Shown here: positions 8,245 through 17,020 of the stretch, in pieces
Layout of the letters: each line of letters begins with the position of its first letter
How positions within the stretch are numbered: position 1 is the first letter of the stretch
NCBI RefSeq assembly: GCF_000335475.2
Contig: NZ_ANAH02000005.1
Coordinates: 62,001-126,000, forward strand
Origin: Cystobacter fuscus DSM 2262
GTDB lineage: Bacteria; Myxococcota; Myxococcia; Myxococcales; Myxococcaceae
Length of the DNA stretch: 64,000 nt
Direction of reading: 5' to 3'
Position numbers and translations under genes: made by a program
The notes under the pieces: generated by a model
Database searches by the model: none
What the model was told of the DNA's origin: nothing
The model's input: the letters and a program-made list of their open reading frames with translations, nothing else

Positions 8245-8652
8245 ATGACGTCCACGCTGCTGGTGCTACTGCTCCTCTCTCAGGCGGAAGGGCCCGATAA
8301 CCCGCCCGATGGGGCAATGGAGCCACTGCTCCCACCATCCTCGGCTAGACGCCTGCACCACCTGGCACGCCTGGAGGCCACCGGGTTTGCGCTGCTGCCG
8401 GGTGGCGGGACGGGCGGCGTGGAGCGCTACGTCCAACTGACCCCCATGTTGGTGCTGGACGGCGGCGAGGAGTTCGGCGTCAACCTGGGCGCTCCGGTGC
8501 GGCTGCGGCTGGGTGGCGGAGTTCCGGGCGCCGGGTGGGTGCGCCGCGAGGACTGGGGCCAGGGCGGCACGTTGCTGTTCCCGGCACCGGACGGGACGCT
8601 GCGCCCGGGCGCCTTCGCATCCCTGGGCCTGGGGGTGGACCATGCCCGCTGA
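8245..8652 (+). CDS. sitB: SitB-like secreted accessory protein (short form)
   Basis: First gene of a swarm-inhibition-toxin-like operon. A GGAGG ribosome site sits 5 nt before ATG 8245. The 135-residue product starts with a short hydrophobic export signal (TSTLLVLLLLSQAEG). It then has a strand-rich region (RYVQLTPMLVLDGG, FGVNLGAPVRLRL) and ends GAFASLGLGVDHAR. In Myxococcus xanthus, sitB lies upstream of sitA and helps toxin delivery. Family members recalled from other myxobacteria are much longer, outer-membrane-barrel-like proteins. Here the N-terminal ~90 residues seem joined directly to the C-terminal ~30, suggesting an internal deletion. The stop overlaps the sitA start by 11 nt. Confidence 0.6.
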   Translation: MTSTLLVLLLLSQAEGPDNPPDGAMEPLLPPSSARRLHHLARLEATGFALLPGGGTGGVERYVQLTPMLVLDGGEEFGVNLGAPVRLRLGGGVPGAGWVRREDWGQGGTLLFPAPDGTLRPGAFASLGLGVDHAR

Positions 8653-10189
8653 GCTGGCGCGGAAGTGGGTGGCCCTGGTGCTTGGAGCCGTCGTGCTGTC
8701 CACCGGCTGCATCACGGTGACTCCATCCTCGGGACGCGGTGCGCTCCTGGACCGCAACCCGCGTGCCGCGCCCGGGCTGGTGGTCGAGATACGTGGTGAC
8801 GCCCAGCACATGGCCACGGGCTCGAATGCACCAGCGAGGCTGCTCCGCCGACGGGGTGAGCGCGTGCAGGGCACGGAGGTGGCCATGGTGAGCCCGGCCG
8901 AGATGGCCGTGCACGCGGTGGCCAGTGGCGCCGTGCAGGTTGACGCCTTCGAGTACCTCCTGGCACTCGCGGGTCTGGACAACGTCAACGACGAGCCCCC
9001 GCGAGGCGCTCCCCTCACGCCCCAGGAGGCGGCCCGGGTTCTGACGGTGCTGATGAACAAGCCCGTGACGCTGGGTTCGTTCCCGCCACGAATGGCCGTC
9101 TGCCACCTGCTGCGGGAGGTGCTGGAGGGAGGGGATGTCTCCCGCGAGGAGTTGCTGCGCCGCGTGGAGCGTTTCAAGAGCGTGGCCGTGCTGCGGCCGG
9201 ATGGCTACCTGGCCTGGACGCTCAACGGACGCACGCAGCAAAAGGTGGGCCCGGTGGAGTGGAAGGAGGAAGCCTTTCGCGCTGGATCCTTCGAGCTGGG
9301 CCGCTTCTACACCGTCAGCGGGTGGGTCTTCCGGCAGGCGGATGCGCAACTGCGCCCCCTCATGGAAGGGCCCCCACTGGCCGAGGTGTACGACGACGCC
9401 GACTACATTGGCCGCTCGCTGGATGGCGCGGAGGAAGCTTTCGTCGAGATGTACCACGCCATGGGCCAGCTGCTCACGCGCCCGCTGGACAGCATCGCGG
9501 CGCTGCGACACCTGCCCGCGGGAGTCGCGGCCCTCATCGCCTCCTCGCCTGAGTACCTCGAGCGTTTCCGGTACATGACTCGGGGCGAGCAGGTGAAGGC
9601 CACCTCCAAGCTATTGACCTACCTCCTCGTCACATTTGGCACGGCTGGGGGCACGACGAGCACGCTGACGCGGGCAGTGGGCGGGCTGGAGGCGACCGTG
9701 CCGGTGCTGTCCCTCTCGGCCGAGGGCCTGCTGGTGGTAGAACGCGTGGTGGTGCCGGTGGGAAGGGCGGCCACAGTGCTGAGCGGCGGGCCCGGTTCGG
9801 CCATCATCCTCTATCAAGTAGGCTCAGGCGGAGGCGGCGAAGGAGGCGGCGAAGAGAGAACTGGAGGTACGAACTGGAAGCCAGGTCCAAACGATCTCGA
9901 CTGGCGCGGAGTGGGTAAGGGGGTGCCTGAGGCACTCGATGAAGCCTTCAAGCGAACAGGAGTTTCGCGCGAGGAGTTTGCCGTGACCAAGTGGGGCAGA
10001 GACAAACTTGGCAAAAGCGCCCCCGTAGAATGGCGCGCTCCCAATGGCGCCGAAGTCAACATCGACATGGGTCATATAAAAAATGGGCCATCTGTACCTC
10101 ACGTAGGCTTTCAAACCCCTGGCAAGAGAGGGAGCGGAGGCGCTATCCGCGGGCATATTCTTCTAGACGACGTTCCTTACAATCGCTAG
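8642..10189 (+). CDS. sitA: SitA-like polymorphic lipoprotein toxin 1
   Basis: Lipoprotein toxin of the type transferred between myxobacterial cells by TraA/TraB outer membrane exchange. ATG 8642 overlaps the end of sitB. A positively charged start and hydrophobic core lead to VVLSTGC, a lipobox-like site. Residues to about 390 are nearly identical to the second SitA at 29633 and form the shared delivery part. A Gly/Glu linker (about 395-410) is followed by a private C-terminal toxin of about 105 residues with DMGHIKNGPSVPHVGFQTPG and GHILLDDVPYNR. That tail recalls polymorphic toxin type 47, an assignment from memory. Base composition becomes AT-richer over the tail. Catalytic residues are not proven, but the His/Asp-rich end suggests a hydrolase or nuclease. 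Confidence 0.8.
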   Translation: MPAELARKWVALVLGAVVLSTGCITVTPSSGRGALLDRNPRAAPGLVVEIRGDAQHMATGSNAPARLLRRRGERVQGTEVAMVSPAEMAVHAVASGAVQVDAFEYLLALAGLDNVNDEPPRGAPLTPQEAARVLTVLMNKPVTLGSFPPRMAVCHLLREVLEGGDVSREELLRRVERFKSVAVLRPDGYLAWTLNGRTQQKVGPVEWKEEAFRAGSFELGRFYTVSGWVFRQADAQLRPLMEGPPLAEVYDDADYIGRSLDGAEEAFVEMYHAMGQLLTRPLDSIAALRHLPAGVAALIASSPEYLERFRYMTRGEQVKATSKLLTYLLVTFGTAGGTTSTLTRAVGGLEATVPVLSLSAEGLLVVERVVVPVGRAATVLSGGPGSAIILYQVGSGGGGEGGGEERTGGTNWKPGPNDLDWRGVGKGVPEALDEAFKRTGVSREEFAVTKWGRDKLGKSAPVEWRAPNGAEVNIDMGHIKNGPSVPHVGFQTPGKRGSGGAIRGHILLDDVPYNR

Positions 10190-10194
10190 CGACC

Positions 10195-10647
10195 ATGGGA
10201 CACATAGCCGACGAACTCAGAAGTACCATTGCACGGCTCGGCATTCACGCCGAAGAACCAAGCCCTACCCAGCTTCGTTCCATCCGTGACAGGGTTGGAG
10301 ACCGATTTATAGACCCGACCGGCAAGGGGCCGCTCTGGGAGCGAATCCGGGAAGACGTGTCGATCAGGAACCCGGATGCATGGCAGTGGACTTCATCAGT
10401 GCCGCTCTCAGGCCGTGCCATCCTCTTTTTTGAAGAACATGAGGAGCCCGCCGGTTTCGCATTCAATTCAGGAACTGATGTGGTGAGTGCACTCGCGGAG
10501 TCAACTGGCTTCGAATTCTATCTGACAGATGATGCAATCAGCTTCCTGATCACGTTCAACCACCACGATTACTTGTCTGCTGCGGGAGATGCGGCGGGCT
10601 GGCTGAATGACCTCCTGCGGCGGGGAGCGCCGATCTCAAGCTCTTGA
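10195..10647 (+). CDS. sitI: Putative immunity protein for SitA toxin 1
   Basis: Protein of 150 residues starting at ATG 10195, only 5 bp after the toxin stop. A longer frame starting at 9991 would overlap the toxin extensively and is rejected. No export signal is seen, so it should act in the cytoplasm. Visible segments include WERIREDVSI, ILFFEEHEEPAGFAFNSG, FYLTDDAISFLITFNHHDYL and a short C-terminal helix; no named family is recognised with certainty. Position directly behind the toxin in a sitBAI arrangement is the basis for the immunity call. Local GC is lower than the flanks, as for the toxin tail. Confidence 0.6.
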   Translation: MGHIADELRSTIARLGIHAEEPSPTQLRSIRDRVGDRFIDPTGKGPLWERIREDVSIRNPDAWQWTSSVPLSGRAILFFEEHEEPAGFAFNSGTDVVSALAESTGFEFYLTDDAISFLITFNHHDYLSAAGDAAGWLNDLLRRGAPISSS

Positions 10648-11129
10648 CGAAACATTGTGGTGAACTCGAGGTCAAGGATGAAATGATCTTGTTCCAATGC
10701 GAATGGGTTGAAGAGCAGATGACCTCCACACGCTCGGGCTTTGACCTGGGGCACATGACGTTCGTGAGCGAAAAAGGCATCTTTAGCTCGCGGGGCAGGA
10801 CACCGGATCAAGCCATGATGCTCGCCATCGCCATCGTGGAGCTTCTCGATGGACTGCGTCGGTTCCTGCTGGAGAGGCGAAGCGAATACACCTTCGTTGG
10901 AGCCGACTCGTCGTTCTCCGTGCGCTTCCGGAAGGCGAAGGGGGAACGTATCGCCATCCAATGCGGAGCGAGCCCTCTCGGCGAAGTGGATGCCACGACC
11001 CTGTGCCAGGCTGTTCTCTCCGGCGCTGAAACGTTCTTTCAGCAGCCGGAGAACAAGCTCCCTCAAAGTGATCCAGCTCTGGAAGATCTCACCTCTGCCC
11101 TAGAGGCGTTCGCTCGCGCCTTTCGATGA
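10644..11129 (+). CDS. Uncharacterised protein in sit operon, possible second immunity gene
   Basis: Protein of up to 161 residues. TTG 10644 overlaps the preceding stop in a TTGA arrangement, suggesting translational coupling; ATG 10680 is an alternative. No signal peptide or membrane segment is visible. The sequence has an N-terminal strand-rich part (EMILFQCEWVEEQM, FDLGHMTFVSEKGIFSS), a central helix (QAMMLAIAIVELLDGLRRFL) and an acidic C-terminal helix (ALEDLTSALEAFARAF). No family recognised. Its place as the last gene of the sit operon suggests an accessory or additional immunity role. Confidence 0.5.
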   Translation: MTKHCGELEVKDEMILFQCEWVEEQMTSTRSGFDLGHMTFVSEKGIFSSRGRTPDQAMMLAIAIVELLDGLRRFLLERRSEYTFVGADSSFSVRFRKAKGERIAIQCGASPLGEVDATTLCQAVLSGAETFFQQPENKLPQSDPALEDLTSALEAFARAFR

Positions 11130-11214
11130 GGGCGATTCGCGAGAGCCGTATCTCAACTCTATTCCGCGAACGGCCTGCGTGAACGAGGACCAGGAGAGGT
11201 GTGGTTCTGCTCCC

Positions 11215-11490
11215 CTACGGGAACGTCACGCTACTGAAGGTGACGGTGCGCTGGCGCTCGGCATCCCACAGGATGAGGGTGTACGACCCCAGGGATGCCC
11301 TCTCTATGGCCAGCACCTCCACCACGACACGCCCTCGGTTGCTCGCTTCGCCCGGCGCAGCGGGGAGAATAGGGCTCGGCTGCCAGAGCAGCACCGGCTT
11401 GAACACTTCGCCCTTCAGCCCCCGGAGCACCGCGCCGGCAGCCGTCCACGGCGCCGAGCCAGGATTCTCGAGGTACACCTCCACGGCCAC
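11215..11490 (-). pseudogene. DUF2381-family C-terminal fragment
   Basis: Reads AVEVYLENPGSAPWTAAGAV, then LLWQPSPILPAAPGE, RVVVEVLAIE and TYTLI/LILWDAE-like strands ending VTFSSVTFP. This is the characteristic C-terminal module of DUF2381, a paralogous family of exported proteins abundant in myxobacteria. The N-terminal half and signal peptide are missing. On the minus strand the piece is joined, out of frame, to a toxin-like remnant upstream, so it looks like the product of a recombination between two unrelated genes. Confidence 0.6.
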
Positions 11491-11499
11491 ACGCTCCCG

Positions 11500-12066
11500 A
11501 GCCCGATAGCTGTAGACGCGTCCTTGATGTGTTCTCGTCCGTTCGGACCCCGAACGACGAATCTGTCGTTCTCCGACTGAATGAAGACATCGACAGGGCG
11601 TGCGGTCCTCGCGTCATTGAACGCCATCCCGACAGGGCGGCCCTCCATCTGTCGCTGCCGGGCATGCTCGGACTTCGGTGGCCCATTCACTGTCATGGCT
11701 AAGGCATTCGCGGGCAAGACGACACTGAAGGTGCCCTCGGCCACCACGACCTTCACCTTGTCCGCCTCCTGCACGGCCGTGAGCACGTCTCGGATGCCAG
11801 CATGGGTCTTGAGCGAACCAGCAGCTTTCGCGAAGCCCGGCAGCTTCGGGGCCCCGGACACGAGCGCCGCCGTCTCCCCCACTGCCGCCGTGCCCAATAG
11901 GAGCAGGATGCGCACTCGCGCCCTTCGAGGCCCACTCGATCATCTTGGCGTCCAGGCGGGGACGCGCGCGCGGGCCGGGGCCGAGGTGTTTCATGCGCGA
12001 GCCGAGCCTCCGGGCGGCGCAATCGAGCGCGGCCCTCAGGCAGTGCGGCTCCTCCACCGAGACCAC
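11500..12066 (-). pseudogene. SitA5-like toxin mid-section remnant, frameshifted
   Basis: Two frames together give a coherent product. The first (to about 11920) contains GSRMKHLGPGPRARPRLDAK and MIEWASKGAS. The second continues ILLLLGTAAVGETAALVSGA, PKLPGFAKAAGS, EGTFSVVLPANALAMTVNG and FVVRGPNGREHI. A one-base shift near 11917-11921 separates them. The AA-rich hydrophobic segment followed by PKLPG resembles the centre of SitA5-type toxins (memory-based). FVVRGPNGREHI matches FVVRGSNGREHI in the remnant at 14213, so the same toxin family occurs at least three times. Both ends are lost. Confidence 0.5.
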
Positions 12067-12084
12067 GCGCCGACTGGTGCCCTC

Positions 12085-13680
12085 CTAGAATTCGGGCCCG
12101 GGTCCCAGCTTGAGCAGGAAGGTGTCCGTTCCCGTGGGCGTGAGGGGTCCCTTCCCGAGGTCTTCCGTGTGAGAGAAGTGACCGAAGAGCAAGGTGTTGC
12201 CATTGCCCTCACCCGAGTGCGCCGCGCTCACCACCTCCTCGCTGAATAGATTGGGCGGTCCACCGGATCGAACGAAGAAGCGGTTCCACAGCAGCTTGCC
12301 CTCGAGGTTGAAGCGGCGGGCGAAGAGCTGGGGATTCTGGACGGGATCCGTTGAGCCCGGCGCGGGCGTCGGGAAGTCGCGGGAGAGCCCCGCCACGACC
12401 ACGCGCCCCGCGGGCTCCACGGCGACCACCGGCCGCTCGGTGCGGCCCAGGCTCTTCGCCCAGCGCGGAGCGCCCGTCGATTCCGCCACGAACAGGAAGG
12501 AAGGCACCGTGCCGAGGGAGTCGTTGCCCCAGGTGAACGAGCCTCCGAAAAGCACCCCCGCCCCCACCACGGTCCCCTTGGCACTCGAGCCGATGCTCGT
12601 CACCTGGCCATGGCTCTGGGAAAAGGCCTTGAGCCAGTTCCACCGCCCGTCGGGGTACAGGGTTCCGAAGAAGGGAGAGGTCACCGACGTGCTGAAGCTG
12701 CCAATGGGCGTCTGAAGCACGCCGGAGAAGGAACCGCCCAGGGCCACCGCCCCGCCGGGCTGCGCCGCCAGGCTCACGACATCCGCCCCATAACCGTCAC
12801 ATTGCGGCTCTCCCACCCGCGTCCGCCAGACGACCGCGCCAGAAGAAGCGATCCGGTAGATCGCTCCTTCCGTCAGGGAGCACTGCCGCTCGGGCGCATA
12901 CGGATAGGTGGCTCGGACACTCACGAAGACGCCATCCTCCCGGCTGGCCACCACCGCTAGGACCCGCTCGGTGATGGACGAGAATGAGCCGGACCACTGG
13001 AGCTCTCCACTCGAGGACATCCTGGACACGTACAGACCCGACAACGGGCCCGAGCCCAGGTCCACCGAGCCTTGATGGACCTCGGTGAGAAGATAGAGGT
13101 CTCCCGTCGGCCCCACGCTCATGAAGAGCCTGCCCCAGACGTCGTCGGGAGGAGTTCCCGCGGAGGCGACCAGGGGATACTCCCGCGTCCATTGCACCTG
13201 TCCCGAGGCCGAGAAGCGTTTGAGCACGAAGCGAGCGCCACTGCCCGCCGCGAGGTGCGGCCCGCCCATCGAGCCATTCATCGAGGCGGTATAGATGGCC
13301 TGCCCATCGCTCGAGGCCGCCACGCTCGCCGCGAAGTCCTCTCCCGGCAGGGCCTCGTGGCGCAGCCAGATCGTCTCGCCCACCGCGACTGGGTTGGGCG
13401 CGGAACCGCTGCCATCAGGGCGAGAGGGAGTTCCGGCATCACCGCTGGGAGACGTGCCGCCACCGTTGCCGGGGGGCGTGCCACCACCGTTGCCAGGGGA
13501 GCCCGCGTCGCCGTTGCCGAGTGTGACAGGCGGGCCAGCGTCTGGAGTTCCCTCTCGGGCGTTTTCACAGGAGGCGGTGGCCTCGCAATCTCCGGCTTGT
13601 GGAGAGGAAGCGCTGTCTCCACATGCCACGGCGCCCAGACACAGACCCAGCCACACCACCCGCCATCCCCATCCGTTCAA
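12085..13680 (-). CDS. Beta-propeller-like lipoprotein, copy B
   Basis: Paralogue of the lipoprotein at 5319-6911, 531 residues, with the same TTG start (13680) after GGAAG, the same lipobox LGAVAC, and the same Gly/Ser/Asp-rich linker with a slightly different length. The propeller-like body is conserved (GKLLWNRFF, GQVQWTREY, GELQWSGSF). The DNA identity extends through the stop codon and through about 200 bp upstream of the start, showing a segmental duplication rather than ancient paralogy. Both copies are intact, implying selection on the protein. Function unknown; context is toxin/immunity genes. Confidence 0.75.
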   Translation of the reverse strand: MNGWGWRVVWLGLCLGAVACGDSASSPQAGDCEATASCENAREGTPDAGPPVTLGNGDAGSPGNGGGTPPGNGGGTSPSGDAGTPSRPDGSGSAPNPVAVGETIWLRHEALPGEDFAASVAASSDGQAIYTASMNGSMGGPHLAAGSGARFVLKRFSASGQVQWTREYPLVASAGTPPDDVWGRLFMSVGPTGDLYLLTEVHQGSVDLGSGPLSGLYVSRMSSSGELQWSGSFSSITERVLAVVASREDGVFVSVRATYPYAPERQCSLTEGAIYRIASSGAVVWRTRVGEPQCDGYGADVVSLAAQPGGAVALGGSFSGVLQTPIGSFSTSVTSPFFGTLYPDGRWNWLKAFSQSHGQVTSIGSSAKGTVVGAGVLFGGSFTWGNDSLGTVPSFLFVAESTGAPRWAKSLGRTERPVVAVEPAGRVVVAGLSRDFPTPAPGSTDPVQNPQLFARRFNLEGKLLWNRFFVRSGGPPNLFSEEVVSAAHSGEGNGNTLLFGHFSHTEDLGKGPLTPTGTDTFLLKLGPGPEF

Positions 13681-13878
13681 GGTGTCTTCCTCCCCCAACA
13701 CGCACGCCACGCGCGAGAGGGTGCTCACGGTGTGTGGAGGTGCCAAGGTACGCGGAAGTCCGCTCAACACCCGACTGTCGGAGAGTGCCCAGGAAAGACG
13801 TTCAGCTCTGGAAACTCCACCCCAGGAAACGGGAGGGAATGTGTCACACGATGAACGCTGTCCTCATGCGCTCCGCGA

Positions 13879-14241
13879 TTACAGCGTGTCACGATTGAAG
13901 AGAGCCACGGAGTGCCACATCAGGCCGTCTCGACCATAGAAAAACAGGACAAGACAGAAGGGACTGCCTGGCGGCTCATCTGGATGGGGCGTCCAAGCCA
14001 ATCGAAGGCCATCCAGGACCTTGGGGCCCAGGTCCGCAGAGTAGCCTCGGCACTCAGCAGCGAGGTCTTGTATCGGATTACACTCCCGGAGCGTCCGCCA
14101 CGCACCAGATGGATTGGAAAGGAGTGTTCGCAGAGCGTCTCTGTGATCCTTCGTGCCAACGATGTCGCCAGAGATGAGTTCCAACAGTACCTCCAAGATC
14201 ATGGGCTCCACATCATCTCCCGACGAGGGACTTGAACGCAT
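13879..14241 (-). CDS. Orphan immunity-like protein, copy B
   Basis: Protein of 120 residues matching copy A at 7536-7898 along its whole length (GDDVEPMILEVLLELISG, VLDGLRLAWTPHPDEPPG, FNRDTL). ATG 14241 overlaps the toxin tail by 29 nt; GTG within GDDVEP has GGGAG upstream and may be the real start. No recognised domain. Both copies have kept open frames while the toxin genes before them are broken, which fits retention of immunity after toxin loss. Immunity is inferred from position only. Confidence 0.55.
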   Translation of the reverse strand: MRSSPSSGDDVEPMILEVLLELISGDIVGTKDHRDALRTLLSNPSGAWRTLRECNPIQDLAAECRGYSADLGPKVLDGLRLAWTPHPDEPPGSPFCLVLFFYGRDGLMWHSVALFNRDTL

Positions 14242-14500
14242 GGAACTCGTCCTCGGTGATCAGCCTCAGAATACCACTCTGGACTCGATGCCTGTGCGCG
14301 GCTGCGCTGCGTCCAGCCACAGTGGTGACCAGCGTACCGTCTTGCTCGAAGATGTGCTCTCGACCATTGGACCCCCGAACCACGAATTGAGCCTGCCCCT
14401 GGTGTGGAGACAGGCGCACAGCTGCCTCTGTCTGGCCTACTCGAACTATCACTCTACTGCTGCTGTTCTGGAAGGCGTTCCTCGGGCGCGGCGCGGAGCC
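14213..14500 (-). pseudogene. Polymorphic-toxin C-terminal remnant, copy B
   Basis: The frame ends with FVVRGSNGREHIFEQDGTLV, then TTVAGRS and RVQSGILRLITEDEFHAFKS before the stop. The same elements occur at 7870 and 11500-12066. Only about 90 residues of the C-terminus remain and there is no start or signal peptide. The stop lies inside the start region of the immunity-like gene downstream, an arrangement preserved in both cassettes. Confidence 0.5.
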
Positions 14501-14502
14501 TA

Positions 14503-14859
14503 TCAACCCCCCTCGAACATCACCCCCGTGATGCCCGCGCGCCCCAGCGCCTCTTTGATAGCACCCGCGATGAGGAGGGGACCTGGCCATCCCCGAGCGC
14601 GGAACACCTGCGCACCACCGAAAGCAGGGCGTACATGGAGTGCTTGAGAAGAGTGCTTGAGAATCGCATAGGTAAGCTCAGAAATCTGAAGCTCGACATC
14701 GTTGCGGATCATTTCAGCCAAGCGGTAGACTGCGAATGCTTCGAGGCTGGCCACAAAGTGAAGAGCAAAATCCTCCAAGCTGCGATTATGCAGATCGTTG
14801 CGAAGTGACCGCCACGTTCGCCACCCGACTCCACAACGTGGCGGCAAAGCTGAAAACAC
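14503..14859 (-). pseudogene. C-terminal fragment of an immunity-like gene (Imm11/DUF1629-like)
   Basis: The last ~60 residues read ISELTYAILKHSSQALHVRP, GAQVFRARGWPGPLLIAGAI, KEALGRAGITGVMF. This pattern (hydrophobic strand, GWP, helix, G-[IL]-[TK]-G-x-x-F end) recalls the C-terminus of Imm11/DUF1629 proteins. The beginning of the frame looks unrelated. It stops inside a G run where the neighbouring toxin-tail frame begins, so either two gene tails abut or one gene has a single frameshift at about 14507-14512. Family assignment is tentative. Confidence 0.3.
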
Positions 14860-14968
14860 ACCTGTGAGGAGGATTGAGTGAGCAGCCCCTCCCGCCCCCC
14901 TCGCGCACTCCTCCCACCCCTTGCGGTCTGCCCATCGGCCGCAACAGGAGCAATATGAATCCTACGCG

Positions 14969-17020
14969 CTACTCCACCAATGCTTTCAGCAATGCATCCC
15001 GCACGTCCGAGTAGAACTGCACGTCCACCTTGGTCGCCATGTCATCGGAGAGCTCGTAGAGCTGCCGACGGCTCGATACGGGCATCAGCAGCGTTGCCGC
15101 CCCCTTCTCGATGGCCAGCTCGGCCACGCTGACCGCGTTGTAAATGGGCTCGATGGAGCCGCCCAGGTTCACCCCGCCGACCACGACCAGCCCGCCGCGC
15201 ACTGACTTCTTGAGCAACGAGCTGCACAGGGCGATGACCACGCCCACTCCGAGCTGGCTGCCGGCCTTCGAGGCGTCGAAGGCGCGGAGCTGGACAGAGA
15301 ACTCGTGCGCGCGCGGGTCGCGGTCGCCGACCAACTCGCGCGCCCGCGAGTAGAGGTTCTGCTCGGCGTACTTCACGGTCTCGACGAAGGCGGCGGGAGC
15401 TGGGCGGTTGAGGATCTTCACGCCCGAGCCCGGCCCGTCGGTGCTCTCGATGCGATACAGGCCGGCGGCATCGTCCTGGCCGCCAGGGCTTATCGCCCAG
15501 ACCTGGCCAGGCTCCAGCGGGTCAGCCCCGATGCTGCTCTCGCTGACCAACTCGGGCGTGGACACGAACTTCTCCACGCCGTCCAGGCCGAGTTGGTAAC
15601 TGAAGTGGGTGTTACGGAACTCGGCGGCCCCGATGCGCTTCTGTTGCTCCTTCACCCGGCGGCGGCACTCCAGGGCGAGACGCAACGCCCACTCCAAATC
15701 CTCATCGGAGATGGGCATCTCGGGGTCCGGGTAAAGAAGCTTGAGCAGCCCGCTGACGGTCTTGCTCACCGCGTTGGTGTCGCGGCCCGACAGGGCGCTG
15801 CCCAGGATGGTCCGCCCCTGCATCGCCGTGGCCCGGCTCTGGTTGCGGAGCTGGCTCATGCACTCGGAGAGGAAATCGCTCACGAGCCCGAAGTGGTCGG
15901 TAAACAGCTCCTTGCTCACCTTCGGCACGTCCCAGCCGGGCAGGTAGCAATGGATGCGGTCCATGAAGGCGGTGTCGTTGCGCATCTCCGCAGGGAGCGG
16001 GCCAAACAGGTGGCCCACGCGCTGCTGGTGCTGCACGTCCACGTCGAAGTTGCCGACAAGCACGATGCTGCCGTCCGCGCGAATGTTCTCCTTGCCCCGG
16101 CTGAACTCGCCGGACTCCATGTAGCCCTTCATGATGTTCACGCCGTCCTTCTGGTCGAAGGACACGCCCGACACCTCGTCGAAGCAGATCACGTCGTACT
16201 GGCAGACCAGGCCGCGCTGGCCGGTGCTGTTGTTCACGAACATGCGGGCGACGGTGGCTTTGCCGCCCGAGATCAGATGAGCATAGGGCGACACCTGCTG
16301 GTACAGGTGGCTCTTGCCCGTGCCGCGCGGCCCCAGCTCGACGAGGTTGTAGTTGCGCTCCACGAAGGGGACCATGCGCAGGAAGATCGCGTCCTTCTGG
16401 CGCTCGGTGAAGCGGTCACCCTCCAGGCCGATGCTGCGCAGGAGCAGCCGCTTCCAGTCTGCCGTGCTGATCTGCCGCCGGCCTTTGGCGAGCGCCCCGA
16501 GCACGTCACGCTTGGAGAGCTGGATTTCCCGCAGCGAGGCCACGCCGAAGGGCCGCCCGCTGGCCTCCTGGGCGATGGCGGCGTCGTACTCCAGCTCGAC
16601 CTCGGCGTAGAAACCGCCGGTCAGCATCCGCTCGTGCTGGCGGACCAGCTCGGGCGTGATGCGCACATCGCGAAGGCGCAGACTCGGCAGCTCGGCGATG
16701 TAGGAATCGGTCTTGGCATCGAGCCGCGCGGAAACGAGATCGATGATGCGGACGGAACCCTCCTCGCGCGCCCGGGCTTTGAACAGCTCCTCCTCGCCCG
16801 CACGCACGCTGCGACTCTGGAGCTGCCGGGCGACAATTTGAAGCCCCTCCTGGATCTCCTGCTCGTCGGTCGTGGCGCAATATCGGCCCAGCAGGAATTC
16901 GGCGACGTAGGTAGGCACCGGATACTGGCGTGCGAAGGACCGCACCAGATCCTTGCGAACGACGTAGCCCTCGAAGGCACTCGCGGTCAGGCGGTCGAGG
17001 TCATCAAGGTGGGCGATCAT
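14969..17020 (-). CDS. brxL: BREX Lon-like protein BrxL
   Basis: Last gene of the BREX phage-defence operon, 683 residues. The N-terminus (LDRLTASAFEGYVVRKDLVR) is typical of BrxL. A AAA+ domain has Walker A ELGPRGTGKSHL, an acidic Walker B-like CFDEVSGV and a conserved LVGNFDVD stretch. The C-terminal ~180 residues resemble a Lon protease domain (AFDASKAGSQLG, GGVNLGGSIEPI). The usual Lon GPSAG catalytic motif is absent, as known for this family, in which DNA binding rather than proteolysis has been shown. ATG overlaps the pglZ stop by 4 nt (ATGA), so translation is coupled. The gene appears intact. Confidence 0.93.
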   Translation of the reverse strand: MIAHLDDLDRLTASAFEGYVVRKDLVRSFARQYPVPTYVAEFLLGRYCATTDEQEIQEGLQIVARQLQSRSVRAGEEELFKARAREEGSVRIIDLVSARLDAKTDSYIAELPSLRLRDVRITPELVRQHERMLTGGFYAEVELEYDAAIAQEASGRPFGVASLREIQLSKRDVLGALAKGRRQISTADWKRLLLRSIGLEGDRFTERQKDAIFLRMVPFVERNYNLVELGPRGTGKSHLYQQVSPYAHLISGGKATVARMFVNNSTGQRGLVCQYDVICFDEVSGVSFDQKDGVNIMKGYMESGEFSRGKENIRADGSIVLVGNFDVDVQHQQRVGHLFGPLPAEMRNDTAFMDRIHCYLPGWDVPKVSKELFTDHFGLVSDFLSECMSQLRNQSRATAMQGRTILGSALSGRDTNAVSKTVSGLLKLLYPDPEMPISDEDLEWALRLALECRRRVKEQQKRIGAAEFRNTHFSYQLGLDGVEKFVSTPELVSESSIGADPLEPGQVWAISPGGQDDAAGLYRIESTDGPGSGVKILNRPAPAAFVETVKYAEQNLYSRARELVGDRDPRAHEFSVQLRAFDASKAGSQLGVGVVIALCSSLLKKSVRGGLVVVGGVNLGGSIEPIYNAVSVAELAIEKGAATLLMPVSSRRQLYELSDDMATKVDVQFYSDVRDALLKALVE

